The notes under the pieces are model-generated. The model did no database searches and was not told the DNA's origin. It was given only the letters and a program-made list of their open reading frames with translations. The position numbers and the translations under genes were made by a program. Of a stretch of DNA of 64,000 nucleotides, positions 50,239-58,190 are shown piece by piece; within the stretch, counting starts at the first letter, position 1; every line of letters begins with the position of its first letter. Origin of the DNA: Chrysomallon squamiferum (Eukaryota > Mollusca > Gastropoda > Neomphalida > Peltospiridae). The DNA is taken from positions 8,642,260 through 8,706,259 of the forward strand of contig CM022674.1 of assembly GCA_012295275.1 (NCBI GenBank), written 5' to 3'.

Positions 50239-51119
50239 AACAAGACTTACCAGCCACTTAACACAGTGAAGATGATTGTTCTGAGCAGCAGCGTGTAAGA
50301 CTGACATCCCATCAAACGACTTCATCAGAACAGACCCACCAGCTTTCTCAACTAAAAACTTGAGTATTTCCAAATGACCATCTTGGCTTGCCAAGTAGAC
50401 TGGAGTTAAACCTGTGTTTGTCTGAATGTTCACACAGCTAGAAAGAAAATACTCAGTATGAAAGTGAAAAAGAATTTTGATTGAAATAAATCAGAGAAAG
50501 AAAGATTAATAGTGATGTGTGTTGTTTGTGTATTTATTATTATTATTATTAGTTGTAGTAGTAGTAGCAGTAGTAGTAGTTCGAAGACTCAGTCTTATAA
50601 GTCAATGTCTGATAATAGCATTTCTCACCTAGGTGCTGCTTTCACGAGCATCTTAACACATTCAACATGTCCTCCTTCTGCTGCAAAGTGGATTGGCAAA
50701 GCATAGTTTGCTGTTTTCACAGAGATATCACACTCTGTCTCGTCGATCAGCCATTGCACAATCTGGGCGTGACCATACCTTGCCGACAGGTGTAAAATTG
50801 TCGCACCGTTTCCGTCTTGGTCGTCAAAAGAGCAGTCTGTATTGTTTAAAATCCACTTCAGCGCTGGTAGGTTGCCAGCAGCAGCGGCGTCGTGTGCTGA
50901 CGTTGCACCGACGTTGCTGCGCTTTGTAGCATTTAATCCTTTCTTGTTTACCAGAAAGTCGAGCGTCTCAACACAGCCTCCGCGGGCAGCGTAATGTAAA
51001 CACGTCGCCCCGAGTTTGTCTCTGCTTGTCGCCACTTTCTCGTCACCCAGCGATCTTAATTTCGACAGATCGCCAGTTCGAGCCGCGGCCAGCGCTTCTT
51101 CGGTCACCATAGCTACCAT
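18797..51119 (-). CDS. ESPN: Espin-like actin-bundling protein, full gene (10 coding exons, 840 aa)
   Basis: Joining minus-strand exons 50629-51119, 50251-50437, 48653-48838, 27429-27590, 26604-26712, 25741-25850, 24540-25360, 24021-24225, 23137-23295 and 18797-18889 gives 2523 nt with matching phases: 840 residues plus stop, against about 854 in human espin. Domains: about nine ankyrin repeats (residues 5-340), a Ser/Thr-rich linker (343-690) with short proline clusters (652-660), a WH2-like motif (709-725), and an actin-bundling module (about 758-840) with [10 protein letters not shown] and NIPAWKR motifs like those of vertebrate espin. Espins cross-link F-actin in microvilli and stereocilia; ankyrin repeats bind class III myosins in vertebrates. 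Unlike vertebrate espin, there is no long polyproline run and no final PWQRQ-type peptide after PAWKR. A start at 51110 is equally likely and would give 837 residues. Function is by homology. Confidence 0.92.
18890..23136 (-). other. Espin intron 9 (4.25 kb), mostly minisatellite
   Basis: Bounded by donor AGG|GTGAGA (23136) and acceptor ACTTAG (18890). About 3.5 kb of it is a single tandem array; the rest (18890-19601) is AT-rich with a CA-rich stretch at 19055-19110 and no exon. Confidence 0.85.
19602..23130. repeat. 3.5-kb minisatellite of about 24-bp units
   Basis: On the plus strand each unit is an 18-bp GTCTCAGTATCTAAGT-type core plus a short variable linker (GTATGTAT, CAGTGTAT, CAGTGTGT or GTGTGT). 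There are roughly 145 copies. TATG-linked units dominate the left half; CAGTGTGT-linked units dominate the last 600 bp next to exon 9. A few irregular units occur at 20640-20745, 21305-21325 and 21545-21600. Because most units are a multiple of three and lack stops in several frames, open frames of up to 392 codons appear by necessity. The right end overlaps the exon 9 donor region. Confidence 0.97.
23137..23295 (-). CDS. ESPN: Espin exon 9: N-terminal half of the actin-bundling module
   Basis: Acceptor CATTCCCAG before 23295, donor AGG|GTGAGA at 23136; both phase 0. Encodes residues 758-810: [17 protein letters not shown], then [15 protein letters not shown] (the counterpart of 'G-PIPEWKRQ' in espins), then a charged helix [11 protein letters not shown]. 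The open frame continues past the donor into the minisatellite, which would add repeats rich in Asp-Thr-Glu-Thr if the intron were retained. Confidence 0.9.
23296..24020 (-). other. Espin intron 8 (725 bp)
   Basis: AT-rich with no repeat array and no additional exon seen. Donor AAG|GTTTGT, acceptor CATTCCCAG. Confidence 0.8.
24021..24225 (-). CDS. ESPN: Espin exon 8: WH2-like motif
   Basis: Acceptor CATGACAG before 24225 (phase 2), donor AAG|GTTTGT (phase 0). Encodes residues 689-757. [13 protein letters not shown] (708-720) matches the WH2 pattern of an amphipathic helix ending in (L/I)(A/L)E(I/L)K, like 'LLAEIKAG' in vertebrate espin. The usual LKK-T tail appears as a diverged VLKKSRG. It is followed by a polar Gln/Asn/Pro linker. 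WH2 motifs bind monomeric actin. Confidence 0.88.
24540..25360 (-). CDS. ESPN: Espin exon 7: long Ser/Thr-rich linker
   Basis: Acceptor TTTTGTTTCAG before 25360, donor CAG|GTAAGG at 24539; phase 0 in, phase 2 out. Encodes residues 416-688 plus two bases. Starts [20 protein letters not shown]. It is rich in Ser, Thr, Asn and Glu, predicted disordered, with a proline cluster ([11 protein letters not shown], about 651-661) near the end. Vertebrate espins carry profilin-binding polyproline here; this protein has only the short cluster. Several SP and TP sites could be phosphorylated. Confidence 0.85.
25361..25740 (-). other. Espin intron 6 (380 bp)
   Basis: AT-rich, with donor CAG|GTGAGA and acceptor GTTTCAG. 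No repeat or exon seen. Confidence 0.8.
25741..25850 (-). CDS. ESPN: Espin exon 6: linker with Cys pair
   Basis: Donor CAG|GTGAGA at 25740. Encodes the split residue 379 and 380-415, including TECLVC and SQHSQHQLQ. Two in-frame acceptors six bases apart (TTTTAG before 25856, TATTAG before 25850) would insert or omit two residues (V-L), a possible tandem alternative acceptor. No known domain. Confidence 0.8.
25851..26603 (-). other. Espin intron 5 (753 bp)
   Basis: Contains TG-rich sequence (26236-26310) and the (GA)n tract at 26498-26566, which lies 37 bp downstream of the exon 5 donor. Confidence 0.8.
26498..26566. repeat. (GA)n microsatellite, (TC)n on the espin strand
   Basis: About 34 GA units. 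On the transcribed strand it is a long pyrimidine run starting 37 bp after the exon 5 donor. Confidence 0.97.
26604..26712 (-). CDS. ESPN: Espin exon 5: linker after the ankyrin repeats
   Basis: Acceptor GGTTTTTTCTAG before 26712, donor CAG|GTACCA at 26603; phase 0 in, phase 1 out. Encodes residues 343-378 ([18 protein letters not shown] onward). Serine- and charge-rich with no domain seen. Confidence 0.82.
26713..27428 (-). other. Espin intron 4 (716 bp)
   Basis: AT-rich, with the compound trinucleotide tract at 27251-27407 starting 21 bp after the exon 4 donor. No exon seen. Confidence 0.8.
27251..27407. repeat. Compound (ATT)/(TAC)/(TTG) microsatellite
   Basis: TAC, TAT, TTG and TTATTG blocks in series, ending 21 bp from the exon 4 donor on the intron side. 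Confidence 0.95.
27429..27590 (-). CDS. ESPN: Espin exon 4: last ankyrin repeat and cap
   Basis: Acceptor TTATTTCAG before 27590, donor CAG|GTAAGC at 27428; phase 0 both sides. Encodes residues 289-342: [20 protein letters not shown] completes an ankyrin repeat, then [14 protein letters not shown], close to the 'YTAADLS' cap of vertebrate espin, then [13 protein letters not shown]. It lies 21 kb from exon 3. Confidence 0.92.
29331..29482. repeat. C-rich minisatellite of about 24-25-bp units
   Basis: Six to seven units of AATCACTCAGTCAGCATG plus a run of 4-7 C. The variable C-run is the main difference between units. It is the only strongly GC-rich array in the window. Confidence 0.93.
31659..31699. 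repeat. (CA)n microsatellite
   Basis: About 20 CA units with one CCC interruption. Confidence 0.95.
32172..32234. repeat. (CA)n microsatellite, interrupted
   Basis: CA units with AAA and CCC interruptions. It is the source of several long but meaningless open frames. Confidence 0.95.
34986..35088. repeat. (TAC)n(AAT)n(ATT)n block, self-complementary
   Basis: About 6 TAC, 10 AAT, then 16 ATT units. The AAT and ATT halves are reverse complements and abut, giving a long potential hairpin. Confidence 0.95.
35823..37041. repeat. 1.2-kb minisatellite of 43-44-bp units
   Basis: About 27 copies of CTGATATCAACTCACATAAA followed by CTAATGTGTGCTAAGTAAAA and CAT. Copies are almost identical. The main variation is CATCTG versus CATTCTG. 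A scrambled, truncated patch lies at 36590-36660 and a deleted unit near 36893. There are no unique spacers, so this is not a CRISPR array. Confidence 0.97.
37042..39494 (-). other. Espin intron 3, central part
   Basis: AT-rich, no exon recognised. A few less AT-rich patches (37700-37830, 38690-38780, 39230-39370) have no recognisable coding frame. Confidence 0.5.
39495..43045. repeat. 3.5-kb ACATTCTAAC minisatellite with higher-order structure
   Basis: Units of about 13-26 bp built on (ACTGACATACACTGACATTCT)-type blocks. The left part (to about 41.3 kb) uses CACTGACATACACTGACATT units; the right part (41.35-42.95 kb) uses AATACACATACACACTAACA and AAAAACCTACACACACTAAC units. In the right part, about 270 bp starting at 41611 recur nearly identically from 42064, so larger blocks have been duplicated. 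Confidence 0.96.
43400..43516. repeat. (TG)n followed by TATG-rich microsatellite
   Basis: About 19 TG units (43400-43438), then mixed TATG and TATA units. Confidence 0.95.
43921..43958. repeat. (GA)n microsatellite
   Basis: About 19 GA units. Confidence 0.96.
44446..44508. repeat. (GA)n microsatellite
   Basis: About 31 GA units. Confidence 0.97.
45443..45473. repeat. Poly(A) tract
   Basis: About 31 A. No retroposon body or flanking duplication was recognised. Confidence 0.9.
47811..48005. repeat. 87-bp tandem repeat, about 2.2 copies
   Basis: ACAAAGACATCCAATCTTAG begins at 47811, again near 47898 and (as CCTATCTTAG) near 47985. Each unit also contains an internal diverged half-copy, ACAAAGACATCATTTCTTAG, so the unit is itself an old two-fold duplication. 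Confidence 0.9.
48572..48604. repeat. (TG)n microsatellite, (CA)n on the espin strand
   Basis: About 16 units starting 48 bp after the exon 3 donor. Confidence 0.96.
48653..48838 (-). CDS. ESPN: Espin exon 3: ankyrin repeats 8-9
   Basis: Acceptor TACTGTTACAG before 48838, donor GAG|GTTTGT at 48652; phase 0 both sides, 62 codons. Encodes residues 227-288 with [20 protein letters not shown] and [15 protein letters not shown]. These are classical ankyrin helices and align with 'DGATAMHFAASRGH' and 'GGTPLHDAAENGE' of vertebrate espin. Confidence 0.95.
48884..48934. repeat. (GA)n microsatellite, (CT)n on the espin strand
   Basis: Lies 45 bp upstream of the exon 3 acceptor on the transcribed strand, adding a pyrimidine-rich block to the 3' splice region. 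Confidence 0.95.
49511..49543. repeat. (TA)n microsatellite
   Basis: About 16 TA units. Confidence 0.95.
49889..50236. repeat. 350-bp (TG)n with TC interruptions, (CA)n on the espin strand
   Basis: TG units interrupted by TC at irregular intervals. The right end is 14 bp from the exon 2 donor. All open frames across it (His-Thr or Val-Cys repeats) are spurious. Confidence 0.97.
50251..50437 (-). CDS. ESPN: Espin exon 2: ankyrin repeats 6-7
   Basis: Acceptor TTTCTTTCTAG before 50437 (phase 2), donor CTG|GTAAGT at 50250 (phase 0). Encodes the last base of residue 164 and residues 165-226: [20 protein letters not shown] and [20 protein letters not shown]. Matches 'NGATPLYLACQEGHLEV' and 'DGMTPLHAAAQMGH' of vertebrate espin closely. 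Confidence 0.95.
50551..50580. repeat. (TAG)n microsatellite in intron 1
   Basis: About 10 TAG units with one CAG, plus (TTA)n at 50531-50550. It lies 48 bp after the exon 1 donor in an intron of only 191 bp. Confidence 0.93.
50629..51119 (-). CDS. ESPN: Espin exon 1: start codon and ankyrin repeats 1-5
   Basis: Donor CCTAG|GTGAGA at 50628. Encodes residues 1-163 plus two bases. After MVAM, the text [20 protein letters not shown] aligns with '[20 protein letters not shown]' of vertebrate espin. Repeats then follow with [39 protein letters not shown] and [13 protein letters not shown]. There are two possible starts: 51119 (A at -3, G at +4) and 51110 (G at -3, G at +4). The second aligns better with the family N-terminus. 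A tiny upstream ORF (ATG at 51124, stop at 51113) overlaps the first ATG. GC and CpG are much higher than in the rest of the gene. Confidence 0.95.
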
Positions 51120-51124
51120 TTCAT
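51113..51124 (-). promoter_or_regulatory. Minimal upstream ORF (ATG-2 codons-stop)
   Basis: On the minus strand, ATG AAA TGG TAG overlaps the first in-frame espin ATG in another frame and ends 3 bp before the second one. A scanning ribosome using it would favour the start at 51110. It is only relevant if the transcript begins upstream of 51124. Confidence 0.4.
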
Positions 51125-52680
51125 GTGGTATAAAGCATTTTCGAAAACAACTTTTAAAAAGTCAAAGCACATTTCCTTCTCGTCAAAAAGTCGTGTTTAC
51201 CTTTACTGCCACCTGTTGTTGACAATGCTAATTAAGGGGCAAGTAACTCTACTCAAACTAATGTCGTTACAAAAATACGGTAAAACTCGGAAACGACATC
51301 GTTTTTACCATAATTGTTGGAATGTGGATGAAAAAAAAAAAAAATTATGAAATAATAAAAATAATATCAATAAAATAATTGTGGAATTAAATTAAATTAT
51401 ATGAGCGTGCGTGCGTGCCTGGGTGTATGTTTCAGTAAGTAAGATGTTACATCAAGGTAGACTAAATAACATTATGCTAAGCAATGTTTGTCCATCGTTA
51501 AATTGACGCTGATATCCTGTAGAAACATTCAAAGACACTTAATCATTACTTACTCTCTTTATATTTGTGATTTGTTGTATTATTTAAATACACTTTGATT
51601 TGATATGAGTTAATTTTTTTTTTACTTTATTTATTTATTTATTTATTATTTTATTAATTGTTAACCGAATTGTCACGTGGGATTACATATTCTGTTAACA
51701 AATCTACAAAAATGCCTTTTTAAATGGCTTTTACAATAACGGGATTAAATTTAGATTGCGGTAATCCAGTCTTTTAACACTAGCACATAGGGATTATTTA
51801 GTTCAGGTGGGAGCAGATTGTTTAATTTGCACACTACGTACCAATTTCTTCTTGCTTTAATCAAATATTGCATACTGTACCCCTCATTTGAAGGCATTCA
51901 AAATTCTTTTTGGGCATTTCCCATGTAAATGCAAACCCAGATAAGAATAGATCCAGTTTCAATATATTGGCTGATCTCTTTCTTTTCTACGTGGCAGTTT
52001 ACAATAAACAGCTTGATATAAACATTGTCGGCTATATGAATCAAAACTGATCATACCATAAAGATGATAAAAAAAACAACTATCACTACAATACTTAACC
52101 GAAGTTACTTAGCAAGATCATTCTGTATGTTTGTCTTTTAGGAACCAGGGATGTAATGGAAAGGGCTCGCTGCTGTGAAAAGAAATAAAAGTCAGTTTAA
52201 TATTTGGCGCAGGGAGACACCTTTATTACATACATCAACAACTATGAACAACTACTGCAACGATCTGTTCAAGTATTATTTTTATTTATTTTAACTTAAC
52301 ACCTCGTACAATGTGCTGTAATTTATAAAAAAATTATACTGCAATTCATATTAGTTTTTAATGATTACATTTTTTTAATTTATTATTATTTCTTTAGTCT
52401 TCATTCTACTAGTATGGGGAAGTGGTGCAGATCCCTTACTAGTACTTATGACACAGTAATCTGCACAGCCTCCCAGTAAATAAATATATAGAAATAAAAA
52501 CTAAATAATAATCATTTCGCCAACCATCATCAACATCACAAAAACAGACTTGTGGATATCAGAAATAGGAGATACTATTATTAAAGGTTTCTCGCTGTAT
52601 GTGTGTGTGTGTGTGTGTGTTCTGGTTCTTATTACTTTTCATCCATGGTTTATTTTTTTTTTTTTTTTTTCTTTTGTTTC

Positions 52681-52734
<54 letters not shown>

Positions 52735-53196
52735 AGTTACAAAGGAAACTTTTTATATTGTTTTAACGTTTATTAGAAAAATAATCCTTTCAACAATATA
52801 CATTATTACAAATAGAAAAACCACTAGAAATACATTTGTTCCACTCACACAATAACAGTTTATACAGACTGAGTCACATTTTGTCCAGGGAGTGGAAAAA
52901 TCAGAAACATTTGTCAACATTTTGATTTTAGAAACATGGCTTTCAAGTCAGCAGTGGCTAGTCGTTCAGGTCAGTTCTTCAGCAGATTTCTCATCCATTA
53001 AGTTGCATTAATTAAGATTACGTTAATTTTGGATGGTGGTTTATTTAGACCTTCTTGTTTCGTTGCCGAAGGGAAATAACTCATGTTGACTGGTCAATAA
53101 TGTTAAGCGTAATTCTATATCGTTCTTGTCGAACAGCATTTATCATACATAAGTCTAGTTTCACATTTTCCTTTCTTCTCATATTTAATTTTAATA

Positions 53197-53227
<31 letters not shown>

Positions 53228-53250
53228 ATGTAGTAATAACGGGCATTCTG
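51125..53250 (-). promoter_or_regulatory. CpG-retaining promoter zone of the espin gene
   Basis: CpG frequency is high from within exon 1 (about 50.6 kb) to about 53.25 kb and drops sharply beyond. The first 150 bp upstream hold an E-box CAGGTG on the minus strand (near 51215) and a TATAAA-like CTTTATACC near 51130. No TSS can be fixed. The zone also holds (GT)n, poly-T and (ATT)n tracts at 52600-52734, and a short plus-strand open frame at 52936. Confidence 0.5.
52688..52734. repeat. (ATT)n microsatellite
   Basis: About 15 ATT units, preceded by poly-T (52652-52687 with interruptions) and (GT)n (52600-52620). Confidence 0.95.
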
Positions 53251-56200
53251 TCTGACACAAAATAAAATATTTGTGTTCAGTCAGTGAGATACACAATCTT
53301 TCAAAAACCAAATCAAGGAGTGTGTAAAAACTTTACAATTAAGCAAGTCTTAAGATAAATGGCCAGTCACAAAAACACATTCAGCTGGTAGGGATTGTTC
53401 TGTTTTGTCTATTAGTACACAAACCTGATGACATTGTATTATGCTCACCTTGGTCTTGGAAAGAAAAGGGATAAACTAGTTAAAAAAAAAAAAAAATGAA
53501 TGAACAAATGTATAATAAGGAGTTGATTTTGTGCATATTTTAACAACTGACAAAATATCCTTTGTAAAAGCTATCCCAAGCAAACAAACAACAGAAAACA
53601 TGTTACTTTCATAATATTTAATGTATAAATAAATCTAAATCAATGTCTCAGTTAACTCTTTCATTTTTGACTCCTGTATTATAATAAATCCAAAATTATT
53701 ATTTTGTCAAATCATCGAAGTAATTAATTTAATTTCAAGTCAGAAATTTCAATCCAGTTATTTAACAAGCACATTGAAAACTGAAAAGACAATATTATTT
53801 TGTTTTAGAGATGGTTTTATTAACCCTTTCAGATATATTCAAATAATAAATGAATCACAGTCAATTTAACCTGATTGACTACTTCAAACCATGTAAGAAC
53901 AATAATTTATTAACAAAATAAATTCAGTTAACTCTTTCACTTGTTACAAAAAATGTTTAAATACTTCAATAGTAAGCAAAATTAATTATTTTAAAAAGAA
54001 GAAGATTACAAATGGCTAATGAAATAAAAAATGACAGGTTATCTATTCAGGACAATCTATTAAATGCTTTTTAATAAAGGCTGTGTTTGATCTTTAACTT
54101 TAACTTTCAACCAAACAATATCAGTAACAATGGAAGATTATAAATTTCAAGTCACATGATGTTAATCTGAGATTTGAATACTCTATATATATTTGTTTTT
54201 GTATTTTTTGTTTTAAGTAGCACTTAAAGGAAATTTCAGTTAGAAATATCTGAATGGAAAGTTAGCCAAACAACATGGTCATTAATATAATAAAACTAAA
54301 TAATAGCTTAAGAACATTAATATTACAAAATCCATTAAATACAGAGGAACATTAATATAATAAAATTAAAAATATTTTTCATTGTAAGAATAAAAATTAT
54401 TACTCAGTTAAAATGGTACCAATGCTTCAAAAAAACACAAAAAAACCTGTAATATATGGAATGTTAGTTTATATACATATGATAATTCATTATATAGATT
54501 CCAGAAAAATCCTAAATTGTAAGGCCAATAATTCAAAATTAATAAATATTTTAAAAATATAATAAAAAACCCATTAGCATTAGAAACAAGACAGTATTAA
54601 AATATTGTTGAATGTAAACAGATGTGGATATTTAAATAACCTATCAATGGACAACAGGTTATAAATGATTTAGTAAGCAGTATAAACAGTATTTGTATGT
54701 AACTTTGACATCACCTGGGAATGTCTGAAAACAACTCAGATCAAAGTTACAGGTATTACAGAAAATATTATATACAGGTGTTATATGTTAGGGATTTTAA
54801 GTACAGAGAAGTAAAAACTAACGTGGAACATTAGGAAACAGAGTCTTAAACACTAGGGATTAATAGTCTATCATATAAAAATATTTTGAAAATTACATTA
54901 TAAAAAAGCATTAAGTGATACTGAACTACTATATGGGTATTAAAATATAGATTAAACATAATAAAAAAGAATATTAAAAATATGGTTTATGATGTAAAAA
55001 CAAACAATCACAAACTCCTATCACAGTCAACAGTGGATGGATTTTTTATCATGTGATCAACTGGGAAGTTGCCATGATACATAAAAATACAAATTTCAAA
55101 TGAAGCAAGGAAAAGTAAAAACACCAAGAATATTCCTAAATAACAAAATACATTTACATAGTGTGTTTAGCAGATTCATTCATCATGACAACAGAAAAAT
55201 TTACTAAGGAAAAAAGACCTTCGAAAAACAAGGAAATAATTCTTCCTTATGGGTCAGTCATAACTTAATGTTCAAGTAACATTTCAAAAGTTCATTTCAT
55301 TCTGTCACATTTTTGTTTTTGTTGCTTTTACTCATTTGTTATGTCAACTGGCTTTAGTCCAAAATATTAGCAACCTGCTGTTGCCGTGGCATTATTTAAT
55401 TAGTCAGCCTGTGTACTGTCCTGCTTGCTTACACCTTCTCTTATCTACTGCAGGTCATTAATTTCTTCTCAATATATGTATAAATCAATACATTCTGCAA
55501 AGATCTTTTCTGAATTAAAAAAAAGAAAAATATACAAAATGTCATGGTCTTGGGAACAGAGATAACACAGATGTACATTGCTACATGAATTCTCATACAT
55601 TCATTATGTATATATAAATATCCAGCAGTCTGAAAATTAACAAATGTAACTGAATGATATATGTGTATTTTTGGGATATCTCTAATGAAATAAACCAAAT
55701 GTAATTTAAAAAAAATAATAATAAAAAGTAAAGTTTTAAAACATTGTAATATGTAAATAAAAAAAATTATATTCAGCTCAAATTGTTTTTTTTCTTTCTT
55801 TTTTTTTTGGTTTATTTATTTATTTATTTTAGTTCTTTTAGTTTGTTTGTTTTATTATTATTTTTTTCTTTTCTTTTCTTTTCTTTTTTCAATCAGAATA
55901 TCCAGATTTAGTTTACAGTTAAAACCTTAAACACAGAGAAATTATTAATTGGAATGTTGTTGTTTTTTACATCTAATTGTGGCAGCTCAGTCTAAGTTTG
56001 ATTTTTTTGCTCTTTCACTCCAACCACTTCATATGTTTACTAATGTTTGTTGTCATTATAAATAATACTGACATTTTACCACATCAAGCACAAATGTATA
56101 ATTACAATATTAATTGTACAAAAAAAATCTGTCTCTATTTCTGAGAATACATTTATCATAATAATCAGATTTATAAGTATGGCATGTTGATATGGTTATG

Positions 56201-57464
56201 ATCAAAATTTTGGTAACTTAATGAAAAATTAGTATGTAACAGTAAGTTTCGAAGATGTAATTAAAAATGATTTACATTCAGGTTATGATGAGACTGATAT
56301 CAAAACAAGAAAATGGATTTGTAACAAATTCAAACATATCAATAACATGATTATAAATTAAACATGCTACAGTATTTAATTTATAATCAGCATATAAAGA
56401 AAACATAAACATGAAAATGAATTTTGTACAGTTTATAAAAAGATAAACATAAAAAAGATGTATTTCGTTTTGTGCTAACAGTTTAAAAATGACACAAAAT
56501 CTTCACCTCTGAACACAGCTGTTCTGAACAGTCAAATGAAAACTAAAAACTAAAATGTGACATTTGTCCTGAGGCACATCTAATTAATGGACGGCTAATT
56601 TCTATTAAAAAATAATTACTGGAAGTTTACTGAAATATACAGAAGCAATTAACAAGGCATTTAATGTAAATAAGTAAACCAATAATATATATATATTTTC
56701 ATTAATATGTAAATATTTATATTAAATATGTAAACAGCTGTATGCTGGAAGCCTATACATAAAAGAGTCAAACATATTTTTATAAATCAATAAAACCTTT
56801 TTCACTTTTTGCATACTACATGAACATTAGAAAACAAATTAATATAAAAATCTCAGAACTCACTTTTCAACAGTAAAATCTTAGTGAATGTTTTAATGAT
56901 TAACGAAAAGTGGATCCATTTGTAAACAAAATGAAAGGCTACCCATTATGTAACATTTTTGAATTTATCTAAAAACCAACAGAAATAAGTGACTTCATAA
57001 TTCACTGAAATTATGTTACCATATAAAGAAACAGAAATTTTCCTTAAATTTGAAAATTAATTGGAAATATTATTAATTTAACTGATACACAGTGGGTATT
57101 TGGAATGTACATGGAACAAGCAGATTAAGACATTATTAATAAAACTTTAAATATGGCTGCACTAAATTACAGCAAGAATGATTATTCGAATATGTCAACA
57201 TATTTAACAGTTTTATGTGTGTCATGGTTTTCAAAGATATTGGTAATATCTCACCCTGATTAACAAACTGAACCATTTCACCAAAATCAGAATCTTTAAA
57301 CAGATGACCATATTTTCTTATTCCAATATATAAATATTTAAAAAATAAAAAAGAAACATATATATAAATTATTAAAAAACTGGAATCAATGTCTTTGAAA
57401 ATAAATAATTTAAACAAAACAAATGGAATATAATATCTTTAACAATATAGCCATCTTTTTTTAA
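53251..57464. other. AT-rich intergenic DNA
   Basis: CpG-poor. It contains (TTTA)n at about 53203-53224, an A-rich stretch and a T-rich stretch (55790-55890), and repeated short motifs such as CAGTTAACTCTTTCA at 53648 and 53926. It may include a long 3' UTR of the coiled-coil gene. No exon was recognised on either strand. Confidence 0.45.
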
Positions 57465-57470
57465 TTTATT
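57465..57470 (-). terminator. Candidate poly(A) signal of the coiled-coil gene
   Basis: Minus-strand AATAAA about 127 bp after the stop codon at 57597. In DNA this AT-rich the hexamer is common, so this is only the nearest candidate. Confidence 0.3.
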
Positions 57471-57596
57471 TATAGTTGTTTTTGTTTTTAGTGCATGGGT
57501 GTTTGTGTGTGTGTGTAACAATATATAAATAATTTAGAATAAAAAAGTATCATCTTTGAAAGGGTGGCCATCTTTTCTTGAATTGGTAGACTGGTT

Positions 57597-57833
57597 CTAT
57601 GCATCGTATTCATCTTCCATGGACTGGTTGCTGCCACTCTCCAGACTGTGGTGGAGGTTGATAGTTTTCTGGTTGAACAGACGGGAGTGGTAGTCATTGG
57701 AACCCATTTCTGTACTAAGTACACCCTCCCTGAGGTTATCTTCCCCCCAGCTTGACTTCATACTATTTCCTAAACCACTAGTTGAAACTGCATAACTTGG
57801 CACATTGACATCTCCTGATTGTAAAGAATACGA
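57597..57833 (-). CDS. Coiled-coil gene, last exon: disordered acidic tail
   Basis: Acceptor TTTTTTCAG before 57833, phase 0; stop TAG at 57597-57599. Encodes 78 residues, SYSLQSGDVNVPSYAVSTSG to ESGSNQSMEDEYDA. Rich in Ser, Asn, Gly and acidic residues, with no coiled coil. It is followed by 3' UTR. Confidence 0.82.
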   Translation of the reverse strand, partial: SYSLQSGDVNVPSYAVSTSGLGNSMKSSWGEDNLREGVLSTEMGSNDYHSRLFNQKTINLHHSLESGSNQSMEDEYDA

Positions 57834-58149
57834 CTGAAAAAAGAAAGAAAGAAGAAATATTTAGTTTTTAGTTTTACAAAATTATTAAGTTAATAGATAT
57901 TAATCTCAGAAATTCATAACAAAAATTTATATGATAAATATTAAAATATAACTTTAAAAATTATTTGTATAAATAAAATATTAATGTAATAGCATCATAA
58001 TCAAAATATTTAAACAAAAAAAAAGGATGTGTTTTCTACACGTAAAATCAGTGTGTCACTGTGTGTGTTTGAGTCTGTCAGTGTATGACAACTTCCCTGT
58101 TTTGTCTTTAGTTGTAGTAGAGAAATTAAGAAGATGTAATAAAAAGAAA

Positions 58150-58190
<41 letters not shown>

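Larger units (their letters stand above)
48839..50250 (-). other. Espin intron 2 (1.41 kb)
   Basis: Holds the (GA)n, (TA)n and 350-bp TG tracts. No other content seen. Confidence 0.85.

Noticed and set aside
49750-50433. 227-codon minus-strand ORF and several other ORFs across the TG tract
   Set aside because: Only the part before 50251 is espin exon 2 with a clear GTAAGT donor. The His-Thr and Val-Cys stretches are (CA)n/(TG)n in intron 2.
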